From: an uncultured Bacteroidaceae bacterium
Lineage (GTDB): Bacteria; Bacteroidota; Bacteroidia; Bacteroidales; Bacteroidaceae
Direction: 5' to 3'
Assembly (NCBI GenBank): GCA_905235525.1
Contig: CAJOLW010000010.1
Location: 1-64,000, forward strand
Length of the DNA stretch: 64,000 bases
Numbering within the stretch: position 1 is the stretch's first letter; the number at the start of each line of letters is the position of its first letter. Made by a program: the position numbers and the translations under genes. Of this stretch, positions 33,672 through 40,527 are shown one piece after another. The notes below the pieces were generated by a model that was given only the letters and a program-made list of their open reading frames with translations, was not told where the DNA came from and searched no databases.

Positions 33672-34667
33672 TTAGGAGTTGATTTCCACGAATTTCTTGA
33701 ATGCCTTCAATGCCTTGCCGCTTTCCAACGACTCCCGAGCCACAGCCACAGAGTCTTGGATGGAGAGGTTCTTCTCCATCACGCTAATGCCGCATGCCGC
33801 ATTGGCGATGACCACGTTCTTCTGTGCTTCGCTGGAAGTGCCTTCCAGCACAGCATCGAATATCTTCATGGCTTCCTCTGAAGTCTCGCCGCCGTAGATG
33901 TCCTTCTGCTCAATGTACTTCAACCCTAAATCGACAGGAGTGAGCACTTTCTCGAAGTTGTTGGTGCAAATCTTGAAACCGCTGGTCAGCGAAATCTCAT
34001 CGTAGCCGTCGTAGGAGGTGATGACACCGAAGTTGTCGCCAATCTTCTGGTGTACGTTGGTGTAGAGGCGGAGTTGTGCCTGATTGGCTGTACCATGGAG
34101 CGAGTTCTTCGGATGGCAGGGATTGACGAGGGGACCGAGCAGGTTGAAGCAGGTGGGCACACCTAAAGCCTTGCGGGTGGGACCCACAAACTTCATGCCG
34201 TAGGCAAAGAGGGGAGCGTGGAAATAGCAGATGCCTGCCTCGTCGAGCGAACGCTTCAGTTGGTCGATGTCATCGGTGAACTTCACGCCATGTCCTTGCA
34301 GCACATTGCTGGCGCCGCTCACCGACGATGAACCGCCATTGCCGTGTTTGGTCACCTTGTATCCAGCACCTGCAATGACAAAGGCGGAGCAAGTGGAGAT
34401 GTTGAACGTGTTCTTGCCGTCACCGCCAGTGCCGACGATGTCAAGTGTGTCGTACTCGGTGAAGTCCAGATACTTGCCTGTGTCGAGCAGACCCTGACGG
34501 AAGCCCAAGAGTTCATCCACAGTCACGCCGCGTGTCTGCATCGCCATCAGCAGAGCGGCAATTTGCTGTACATTATACTTTTCCTCAACGATGTTGAGCA
34601 TGATCTGATGGGTATCTTCCTGAGAAAGAGTTTGCCCGTCAATGAGTTGTAAAAGATACTGTTTCAT
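33672..34667 (-). CDS. trpD: Anthranilate phosphoribosyltransferase
   Basis: The 331-residue enzyme transfers phosphoribose from PRPP to anthranilate. The glycine-rich PRPP loop DIVGTGGDGKNTFNIST is near residue 77, followed by KHGNGGSSSVSGASNVL and NLLGPLVNP. Length is normal. It lies 5 bp after trpG and is not fused to it. Confidence 0.96.
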   Translation of the reverse strand: MKQYLLQLIDGQTLSQEDTHQIMLNIVEEKYNVQQIAALLMAMQTRGVTVDELLGFRQGLLDTGKYLDFTEYDTLDIVGTGGDGKNTFNISTCSAFVIAGAGYKVTKHGNGGSSSVSGASNVLQGHGVKFTDDIDQLKRSLDEAGICYFHAPLFAYGMKFVGPTRKALGVPTCFNLLGPLVNPCHPKNSLHGTANQAQLRLYTNVHQKIGDNFGVITSYDGYDEISLTSGFKICTNNFEKVLTPVDLGLKYIEQKDIYGGETSEEAMKIFDAVLEGTSSEAQKNVVIANAACGISVMEKNLSIQDSVAVARESLESGKALKAFKKFVEINS

Positions 34668-34672
34668 TGTGT

Positions 34673-35236
34673 TTAGTGTTTAAGCCAGTTGTTGATGATT
34701 GTTTTCCCATCTTTTGTCAGTACGCTTTCAGGGTGGTACTGGATGCCTCGGATGTCAAACTGCTTGTGGCGGAGTGACATGATGTAGCCCTCGTCCGACA
34801 CGCTGGTCACTTCGAGGCATGCGGGCAAATCGCTTGACGCTACCACCCATGAGTGGTAGCGACCCACTTCGATGCGTTCAGGAAGACCTTCAAAGAGGTA
34901 ATCCTTTACGGTGATGGTGGCAGGAGTCGCCACACCGTGATACACTTCGCTCAGGTTGGTCAATGTGCCGCCGAAACTTTCCCCGATGGCCTGATGACCG
35001 AGGCACACACCGAGGATGGGCTTCTTTCCAGCGTAGGTCTTGATGACATCGAGCAAAAGGCCTGCTTCGCTGGGAATGCCAGGGCCTGGTGAGAGGATGA
35101 TTTTGTCGAAAGCCTCTAATTGCTCCATTTGGAACTGGTCGTTGCGATACACGGTCACTTCTGCTCCCAGTTCCTTGACGAGATGACTCAGATTGTAGGT
35201 AAACGAGTCATAGTTATCTATAATTACTACTTTCAT
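34673..35236 (-). CDS. trpG: Anthranilate synthase glutamine amidotransferase subunit
   Basis: The 187-residue class I amidotransferase supplies ammonia to TrpE. The triad Cys is in LGVCLGHQAIGESFGG near residue 78, and the His-Glu pair is in GIQYHPESVLT near the C terminus. A dual role with PabB in folate synthesis is possible for this family, but its place in the operon points to tryptophan. It overlaps trpE by 4 bp. Confidence 0.95.
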   Translation of the reverse strand: MKVVIIDNYDSFTYNLSHLVKELGAEVTVYRNDQFQMEQLEAFDKIILSPGPGIPSEAGLLLDVIKTYAGKKPILGVCLGHQAIGESFGGTLTNLSEVYHGVATPATITVKDYLFEGLPERIEVGRYHSWVVASSDLPACLEVTSVSDEGYIMSLRHKQFDIRGIQYHPESVLTKDGKTIINNWLKH

Positions 35237-36627
35237 AACTTTTCTGCGATTGAAATGGCTTTCCTTAAAGCCCCCAGTTTGTTGTTCACTTCTTGGAGTT
35301 CATACTCCACATTGCTCTTTGCCACAATGCCGCCACCGGCTTGGAACCACAGTTCGTTGTTGCGGCTCACGAAGGTGCGGATGGTGATGGCTTGGTTGAG
35401 GCTGCCGTCAAAGCCGATGCTGCCCACGCAACCACCGTATGCACCACGGTTGTGCGGCTCGTATTCGCTGATGAGTTGCATGGCTCGAACTTTCGGTGCT
35501 CCAGAGAGGGTGCCGGCTGGGAAGGTGTCTATGAACGTCTTGATGCGGTCGGCTCCCTCGTCGAGCGCGCCGCTCACGCGAGAGACGAGGTGGATGACGT
35601 GGCTGTAGAACTGCATGTCCTTGTAGAAATCCACTTTCACATCGTGACAGTTGCGTGAGAGGTCGTTGCGGGCAAGGTCAACGAGCATGACGTGCTCAGC
35701 ATTTTCCTTGGGGTCGTTCTTCAGGTAAAGGGCATTCTGTCGGTCTTGCTCTGCATCGCCGGTGCGTTTGGTCGTTCCGGCAATGGGGTCGATGTAGGCG
35801 CGGCCTTCCTCGATGCGACAGTGGGTCTCGGGTGAGGAACCGAAGATGCGGAAACCGCCGAAGTCGAGATAGAACAGATAGGGTGACGGGTTGATGCTGC
35901 GGAGGGCACGGTAGAGTTTGAAGTCATCGCCCTCAAACTGCTGCTTGAATCGACGTGAGAGCACAATCTGGAACACGTCGCCTCGCAGACAGTGCTGAAT
36001 GCCTCGGCGGATGTTCTCGCGGTGCTCGTCGTCGGTCAGCGTGGAGGTGTAGTCGCCCACGGGACGGAAACCGTATTTCTGGTAGGGGCGGTTGTTCACG
36101 TCGTGCTCCAGTTGGTCGAGGTCATCCGTTTCGCCGTCCTGCAATAATTCGATGAGTGTCACCTCGTTCTTGAAGTGGTCAAAAATGATGTAATCTTTAT
36201 AGAAGATGTAGAGAAGGTCGGGTGCATCATTCTTCGTCTGTGTCTCGTCCTTCACTTGGATGTGCTCAAAGTAGCGGACGGCATTGAAGGTGGTGTAGCC
36301 AAAGAGGCCGCAGTCACTCTTGTTGTCTCCCTCGATGTGGAAACTCTGTAGAAACTGGTTGATGAGTCTTGCCGTGTCTTTGTCGTCAGCAATGGGGATG
36401 CGTGTTTCTTCCCCGTCGGGAAACTTCATCACTCCTGTTCCGTGTTCCACCGACACGCTTCCGATGGGGTGGAGGCAGATGAAGGAACGGGAGTTCTTGT
36501 TGTCATGATAGTCGGAGCATTCCATCAGTGCGCTTTGCGGATAAGCGTCGCGCACTCGCAGATAGACGCTCACGGGTGTATTGAGGTCGCCGAGAATCTT
36601 TTTGGATGCGGTGTGATAGTGATACAT
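35233..36627 (-). CDS. trpE: Anthranilate synthase component I
   Basis: The 464-residue enzyme makes anthranilate from chorismate. The feedback motif that binds tryptophan in TrpE appears as LMECSDYHDNKNSRSFIC (in place of LLES). The chorismate-binding domain includes DPIAGTTKRTG, DLARNDLSRNC, FPAGTLSGAPKVRAM and the late GGIVAKSN motif. The frame opens 22 codons earlier, but the ATG at 36627 starts the recognisable protein. It follows trpB after 179 bp, a gap that holds the second palindrome triad. Confidence 0.94.
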   Translation of the reverse strand: MYHYHTASKKILGDLNTPVSVYLRVRDAYPQSALMECSDYHDNKNSRSFICLHPIGSVSVEHGTGVMKFPDGEETRIPIADDKDTARLINQFLQSFHIEGDNKSDCGLFGYTTFNAVRYFEHIQVKDETQTKNDAPDLLYIFYKDYIIFDHFKNEVTLIELLQDGETDDLDQLEHDVNNRPYQKYGFRPVGDYTSTLTDDEHRENIRRGIQHCLRGDVFQIVLSRRFKQQFEGDDFKLYRALRSINPSPYLFYLDFGGFRIFGSSPETHCRIEEGRAYIDPIAGTTKRTGDAEQDRQNALYLKNDPKENAEHVMLVDLARNDLSRNCHDVKVDFYKDMQFYSHVIHLVSRVSGALDEGADRIKTFIDTFPAGTLSGAPKVRAMQLISEYEPHNRGAYGGCVGSIGFDGSLNQAITIRTFVSRNNELWFQAGGGIVAKSNVEYELQEVNNKLGALRKAISIAEKL

Positions 36628-36723
36628 GATTGTGTTGTAACTATTACCTTTTTTATGGTTTGTATTTTTGAGTCTATTCAATTCTTTCAGCAAGTGGGCT
36701 GACTGGTGTGTTTAGGAAAGAAC

Positions 36724-36786
36724 CGTACCCGAGGAGTACACTGTGCCGTACCCGAGGGGTACACTATATCGTACCCGAGGGGTACG
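36724..36786. repeat. Second triad of 17-nt palindromes, period 23
   Basis: Copies of CGTACCCGAGGGGTACG or one-to-two-base variants start at 36724, 36747 and 36770, again with 6-nt spacers. The cluster lies 20 nt after the trpB stop and about 97 nt before the trpE start. The spacers differ from those of the triad at 7604-7666 while the geometry is identical. Confidence 0.92.
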
Positions 36787-36806
36787 CCTTATCTTTTCCA
36801 CTCCCA

Positions 36807-38009
36807 TCAGAAGTCTTTCACTTCATTTTGATGTTTCAAATACGTGTCCAAGTCCTTGTCGCCTCTGCCGCTCACGGTGAGCACCACGACGGTGTCTTTC
36901 GTGAACTGCTCTTTCACCTTTGGCAGCAGAGCCAAGGCATGGGCACTTTCGAGGGCTGGGATGATGCCTTCCATACGAGTCAGTTCGTAGGCTGCGCGGA
37001 GTGCCTCGTCGTCGTTGGCAGGGAGTACCTGTGCGCGGCCTGTCTCGTGGAGGTTACAATGGATGGGACCTGTGCCGGGATAGTCAAGACCGGCAGAGAT
37101 GGAGTAAGGCTCAATGATTTGTCCGTCTTCTGTCTGCATCAGTTTGATGCGGCTTCCGTGCAGGATGCCGATGGTGCCCACCTGCATGCTGGCTGCTGTC
37201 TGACCAGATTCTATGCCAAGTCCACCTGCCTCGCCGAGGATAATCTTCACGCGCTCATCATCGATGTAGTGGTAGATGGTGCCTGCGGCATTCGAGCCTC
37301 CACCTACACAAGCCATCAGATAGTCTGGATAATCTCTGCCAATCTTTTCCTTTAACTGCCACGTGATTTCTTCAGAAATGACAGACTGCAGCCGAGCCAC
37401 CATGTCGGGATAGGGGTGTGGGCCGACTGTGCTCCCGATGATATAAAATGTGTCGGCAGGATGGCAACACCAGTCACGGATGGCTTCGTTGGTGGCATCC
37501 TTCAGGGTCTTGTTACCGCTCTCCACGGGCACCACGGTTGCGCCTAACATCTTCATGCGCTCTACGTTCACGTGCTGACGCTGCACATCAAGTGCTCCTT
37601 GATATACCGTGCAGGGCATGTCCATGAGCGCACAGGCAGTGGCGGTTGCCACACCGTGCTGACCTGCACCAGTCTCGGCGATGATGCGCTTCTTGCCCAT
37701 CTTCTTGGCAAGGAGAATCTGCCCCAATGCATTGTTGATCTTGTGAGCACCCGTGTGGTTGAGGTCTTCACGTTTCAGATAGAGTTGGCAGCCGTACTTC
37801 TCGCTCATGCGCTTGGCAAAGTAGAGTGGGGAAGGACGACCCACATAGTCCTTCAGCAGGGCGTGATACTCTTGCTTAAACTCCTCACTCTCCAGAATGG
37901 GGAGGTAGGCCTTTTTCAAATCCTCCACCGTCTTGTAGAGAATCTCAGGAATGTAGGCCCCTCCGAACTGTCCGTAGAAGCCGTTCTCATCTACTTGGTA
38001 TGTTATCAT
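36807..38009 (-). CDS. trpB: Tryptophan synthase beta chain
   Basis: The 400-residue PLP enzyme joins indole and serine. The PLP Lys lies in [15 protein letters not shown] (near residue 90), and the phosphate-binding GGGSNAAG comes later. Length is normal for TrpB1. It is the first structural gene of the trp operon, physically far from trpA, which is last. It is preceded by a heptamer leader, an attenuator and a Trp-rich leader peptide. Confidence 0.97.
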   Translation of the reverse strand: MITYQVDENGFYGQFGGAYIPEILYKTVEDLKKAYLPILESEEFKQEYHALLKDYVGRPSPLYFAKRMSEKYGCQLYLKREDLNHTGAHKINNALGQILLAKKMGKKRIIAETGAGQHGVATATACALMDMPCTVYQGALDVQRQHVNVERMKMLGATVVPVESGNKTLKDATNEAIRDWCCHPADTFYIIGSTVGPHPYPDMVARLQSVISEEITWQLKEKIGRDYPDYLMACVGGGSNAAGTIYHYIDDERVKIILGEAGGLGIESGQTAASMQVGTIGILHGSRIKLMQTEDGQIIEPYSISAGLDYPGTGPIHCNLHETGRAQVLPANDDEALRAAYELTRMEGIIPALESAHALALLPKVKEQFTKDTVVVLTVSGRGDKDLDTYLKHQNEVKDF

Positions 38010-38016
38010 ATATTTG

Positions 38017-38044
38017 AATTTTACGATTTACTATTTACAATTTA
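38017..38044 (-). repeat. A-rich heptamer tetrad in the trpB leader
   Basis: Four TAAATnG-like heptamers end 7 nt before the trpB ATG. Twenty-one nt (38017-38037) recur exactly before trpA. The unstructured A-rich sequence could favour ribosome entry in a phylum that seldom uses Shine-Dalgarno pairing. Confidence 0.85.
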
Positions 38045-38070
38045 TTTTGTGATTGTGCTGTCTTTAACGA

Positions 38071-38104
38071 AAAAGAGCCTATCGCAAGTACGACAGGCTC
38101 TTTT
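38071..38104 (-). terminator. trp attenuator terminator
   Basis: A 10-bp stem GAGCCTGTCG/CGATAGGCTC (one G-T pair) with a 6-nt loop is followed by five T on the minus strand. It lies between the trp leader peptide and trpB, as expected of an attenuator. A further hairpin, CTATGC/GCATAG (38110-38136), lies just upstream. Confidence 0.85.
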
Positions 38105-38153
38105 GTTTGCTATGCTTTATGTTTGGTTCTGCATAGGGGTATGACCATTTGAC

Positions 38154-38213
38154 TTACGATTTTTTGAATCCCAAGCATTGCCACCACCAATATGCGTTAA
38201 ACTTCTGTGTCAT
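38154..38213 (-). CDS. trpL: trp operon leader peptide
   Basis: A 19-codon open frame reads MTQKFNAYWWWQCLGFKKS and stops with TAA. Three consecutive Trp codons in a short leader, followed by a terminator hairpin about 50 nt on and then trpB, are the hallmark of transcription attenuation by charged tRNA-Trp. Starved ribosomes would stall at the Trp codons and change downstream RNA folding. The frame begins about 50 nt after the predicted start of transcription. A complete antiterminator pairing was not worked out from the sequence by eye. Confidence 0.9.
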   Translation of the reverse strand: MTQKFNAYWWWQCLGFKKS

Positions 38214-38262
38214 TTTCTTGATGTTTTTGAACTTTGTCCAATAAATGAACTTAATTCGTTTG

Positions 38263-38294
38263 CAAAGTAATGAAAAAACTTTCAAATGAGCAAA
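38263..38294 (-). promoter_or_regulatory. Promoter of the trp operon
   Basis: On the minus strand: TTTG (38294-38291), 20 nt, then TTACTTTG (38270-38263), one mismatch from TAnnTTTG. Transcription would start near 38257, upstream of the leader peptide. Confidence 0.75.
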
Positions 38295-38396
38295 TAAAAA
38301 AGGAAAAAAATTACATATAACATGATTTTTCCCCTTTCTCCTCTCAATTTGTTATTGAATGGATTTCTGTATGCCCTTCAATTAGAAACAAGATGG

Positions 38397-38954
38397 CTAT
38401 ATGTTTGAATTAACCATTGTGTTGAAAATCACTCGATATTTGGCGGCTAACAGATGCTCATAATTGTCATCACCCGCGTCTTCACCTTTCTGGAGGATGA
38501 TATTGTCATCGTTATCCCAGTAGAAGCGGGTTTCATAGACATTCCCAGATTCCAACTCGTAGCGGGCATACGTGAAGATGTGCTTACTGTCGGCATCATC
38601 ATACAGTATCTCACGAAAGACTTCCGACTGATCATCCTTCACATGCTCTGTGACGAAGTAGAGGCGGTAAGGCTCCGTATCAGCATCCAAATCTTCTTCC
38701 ATCTCGATAAGGTCGTAATGGAATGTCACCTCTGTCGTGCAGGTTATGTTGTGTTCTTCAGACAACACTTCGTTGAAAGTGAGTGTCATGCTCCGCAAAG
38801 GGGCTTCTCCCTCCTCCTTTTGCTCTATCATCTGTTTTGCCTTGGTGTAGGCATTGCGGATGGCTTGAATTTGTGGTGACGTGCTGGTCTGTGCATAAGC
38901 AGTTGCCATGCAGCAAAGCATCAGAACGCCACATAAGAATTTATTCATCTTCAT
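38397..38954 (-). CDS. Secreted protein of unknown function
   Basis: The 185-residue protein has a signal peptide (CCMATAYAQ). The mature part is acidic and beta-rich, with a segment VTFHYDLIEMEEDLD and several Asp/Glu-rich strands; two Met near the start (residues 1 and 3) are equivalent. I do not recognise the family. Its start overlaps the 3' end of the next gene upstream by 14 bp (ATGAAGATGAATAA), so the two are translationally coupled and probably act together. Confidence 0.75.
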   Translation of the reverse strand: MKMNKFLCGVLMLCCMATAYAQTSTSPQIQAIRNAYTKAKQMIEQKEEGEAPLRSMTLTFNEVLSEEHNITCTTEVTFHYDLIEMEEDLDADTEPYRLYFVTEHVKDDQSEVFREILYDDADSKHIFTYARYELESGNVYETRFYWDNDDNIILQKGEDAGDDNYEHLLAAKYRVIFNTMVNSNI

Positions 38955-39483
38955 CTTCGAATGGATTTTGGTGTTCTTCCTTGATGAGTTTAAGTTTGCC
39001 TTTTTTCCATGAATAGGTCTGGATCAGCAAATCGTTGAAACTGTAACGGGCGGTGCTGGTAATCGTCTTGGCTTTGGCATCCACCTCAGGATTGACAATG
39101 TCTTCGAAACCTTCCACCTTCTCGAAACGCTTACTTTTTGTGTTCCACACATAGGCTGCATAAGAAGCCTCTACGCGCCCATTGGTGTAATAGCCGAGGA
39201 ATATCTGCAGGTCGGGGATGCCATCGAAGTTGATGTCTTCTTTGTCGTACACCCTTTGGGTGTCCTTGATGAGTTCGCCATCCGTCAATCCTACCAACTC
39301 GTGCTCCTGCTCGAAAGAGGGAATGCCGCTTGAACCTACATAACCTTTGACAATGACGCTACCGAAACATCCATCATCGGTGGGTTGACCAAGTGTGGCT
39401 TCGAAATGATAGTCTTTTCGATTTTGTGCCTGTGCACCAAAGAAGGTGCACAGGCACAAGAGGGTGGCGAATAAATGTCTCAT
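38941..39483 (-). CDS. Secreted protein with a calcium-loop-like motif
   Basis: The 180-residue protein has a signal peptide (FFGAQAQ). It contains DINFDGIPDLQIF near residue 90, which resembles the Dx(N/D)xDGxxDL calcium-binding loop of VCBS/FG-GAP or dockerin-like repeats, followed by YAAYVWNTKSKRFEKVE. The pattern matches XAC2610-like secreted proteins. It overlaps the downstream secreted gene by 14 bp and lies 1 bp after the gene at 39485. The C terminus is strongly acidic. Confidence 0.75.
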   Translation of the reverse strand: MRHLFATLLCLCTFFGAQAQNRKDYHFEATLGQPTDDGCFGSVIVKGYVGSSGIPSFEQEHELVGLTDGELIKDTQRVYDKEDINFDGIPDLQIFLGYYTNGRVEASYAAYVWNTKSKRFEKVEGFEDIVNPEVDAKAKTITSTARYSFNDLLIQTYSWKKGKLKLIKEEHQNPFEDEDE

Positions 39484-39484
39484 T

Positions 39485-40258
39485 TTATTTCACGACTACT
39501 TTTTTGCCTTTCACTACGTATATGCCTTTTTGTAAACCGTTGATACTGTCAGCCACTTTTACACCTGAGAGATTAAATACTTCCACCTTCTCATTTGCAG
39601 CAGCAACGGATTGGATGCTCGTCAACTCACCAGCAGCAATGTGATTGGTCTTCAACTGGGTGAAGTTACCATTGGACATTTGTATGTAACAACGGGTTGC
39701 ATAGAAACCGTTGGTGGTGGTATCCACATTCACGAATGATGCTTCGCTGTTATCTTTTGCCAAGATTCCATAGAGACCCTGTGGCTCTGTTTGCAGTTGT
39801 GCACCAGCCATTGTGACAGTTTCACCAGTCCCTTCTGCAGTGAAGGCTACAGATGCAATGCCGTTCATGATTACGACATTTTCTGCCGTAAACTTCTTGC
39901 TGCCGTTCTCACCTGTATAGTAGAGAATGTAAGGTGTATTAGGCTTAATGCCTTCTGACTTGCAGTCCTGGAAGTTAAGTTTCACGTCAATTCCATCGTT
40001 TTCCACGCCTACGAGTTTTTCAAGTTTGCAGTCACTGCCAAAAGCCTCATTCACTTGCTCTTCTGTCATAGAGAATGGCAGAGAGATGGTGTTCCATCCA
40101 GTGAAGAGATAGCGACTGACGGACACATTCATGGTCTGACCATCATACTTTGCGAGGTCTGTACCCTTGTAGGTGCTCAGTGTCAGAGTCTGCTGAGCCG
40201 ATGCGCTAATGCAACCGAGTGCAAAAGCAGCCATGAGTAATAGTTTCTTCATACGCAT
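39485..40258 (-). CDS. Secreted protein with a C-terminal sorting-like domain
   Basis: The 257-residue protein has a signal peptide (GCISASAQQ). The middle is beta-rich. The C terminus (about residues 225-257) reads VFNLSGVKVADSINGLQKGIYVVKGKKVVVK-like, the pattern of type IX secretion (Por) C-terminal domains common in this order. It may therefore be moved to the surface, although no T9SS gene is seen in the window. It leads a three-gene transcript whose -7 box is 8 nt from a heptamer tetrad. Confidence 0.8.
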   Translation of the reverse strand: MRMKKLLLMAAFALGCISASAQQTLTLSTYKGTDLAKYDGQTMNVSVSRYLFTGWNTISLPFSMTEEQVNEAFGSDCKLEKLVGVENDGIDVKLNFQDCKSEGIKPNTPYILYYTGENGSKKFTAENVVIMNGIASVAFTAEGTGETVTMAGAQLQTEPQGLYGILAKDNSEASFVNVDTTTNGFYATRCYIQMSNGNFTQLKTNHIAAGELTSIQSVAAANEKVEVFNLSGVKVADSINGLQKGIYVVKGKKVVVK

Positions 40259-40305
40259 TAATATTTAAAATGAGTAATACTTTTTTAGTAAAGGTAAATA
40301 TGGGG

Positions 40306-40313
40306 CAAAGATA
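40306..40313 (-). promoter_or_regulatory. -7 box (TATCTTTG) of the secreted-protein operon
   Basis: TATCTTTG on the minus strand, about 48 nt before the ATG at 40258. The heptamer tetrad begins exactly 8 nt upstream across a T-tract. Confidence 0.75.
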
Positions 40314-40321
40314 AAAAAAAG

Positions 40322-40349
40322 TTAGGAGTTAGAAGTTAGGAGTTAGGAG
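40322..40349. repeat. TTAGGAG heptamer tetrad (minus-strand promoter side)
   Basis: TTAGGAG, TTAGAAG, TTAGGAG, TTAGGAG, head to tail. The near end lies 8 nt from the TATCTTTG box of the gene at 39485-40258. Confidence 0.92.
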
Positions 40350-40452
40350 TTTTTTTACCACTTAACGTCTTTTTTTGAAAAAAATAACAAATTCGTTTTT
40401 ATATTTCGCTTCCATGTCTTCAACTTTCCATCTTCAGCAAAAAACGAAAAAA

Positions 40453-40480
40453 CTTCTAACTCCTAACTTCTAACTCCTAA
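40453..40480. repeat. CTCCTAA heptamer tetrad (glnN promoter side)
   Basis: CTTCTAA, CTCCTAA, CTTCTAA, CTCCTAA, the inverse orientation of the tetrad at 40322-40349. It ends 8 nt before the glnN -7 box. The two inverted tetrads could also pair across the 103 nt between them. Confidence 0.92.
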
Positions 40481-40488
40481 CTTTTTTG

Positions 40489-40496
40489 TACCTTTG
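40489..40496 (+). promoter_or_regulatory. -7 box (TACCTTTG) of glnN
   Basis: TACCTTTG, 31 nt before the glnN ATG, with the CTTTTTTG linker to the heptamer tetrad upstream. Confidence 0.78.
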
Positions 40497-40527
40497 CAGC
40501 GTAAACAGTAAAAAAGGAAAATGAATT

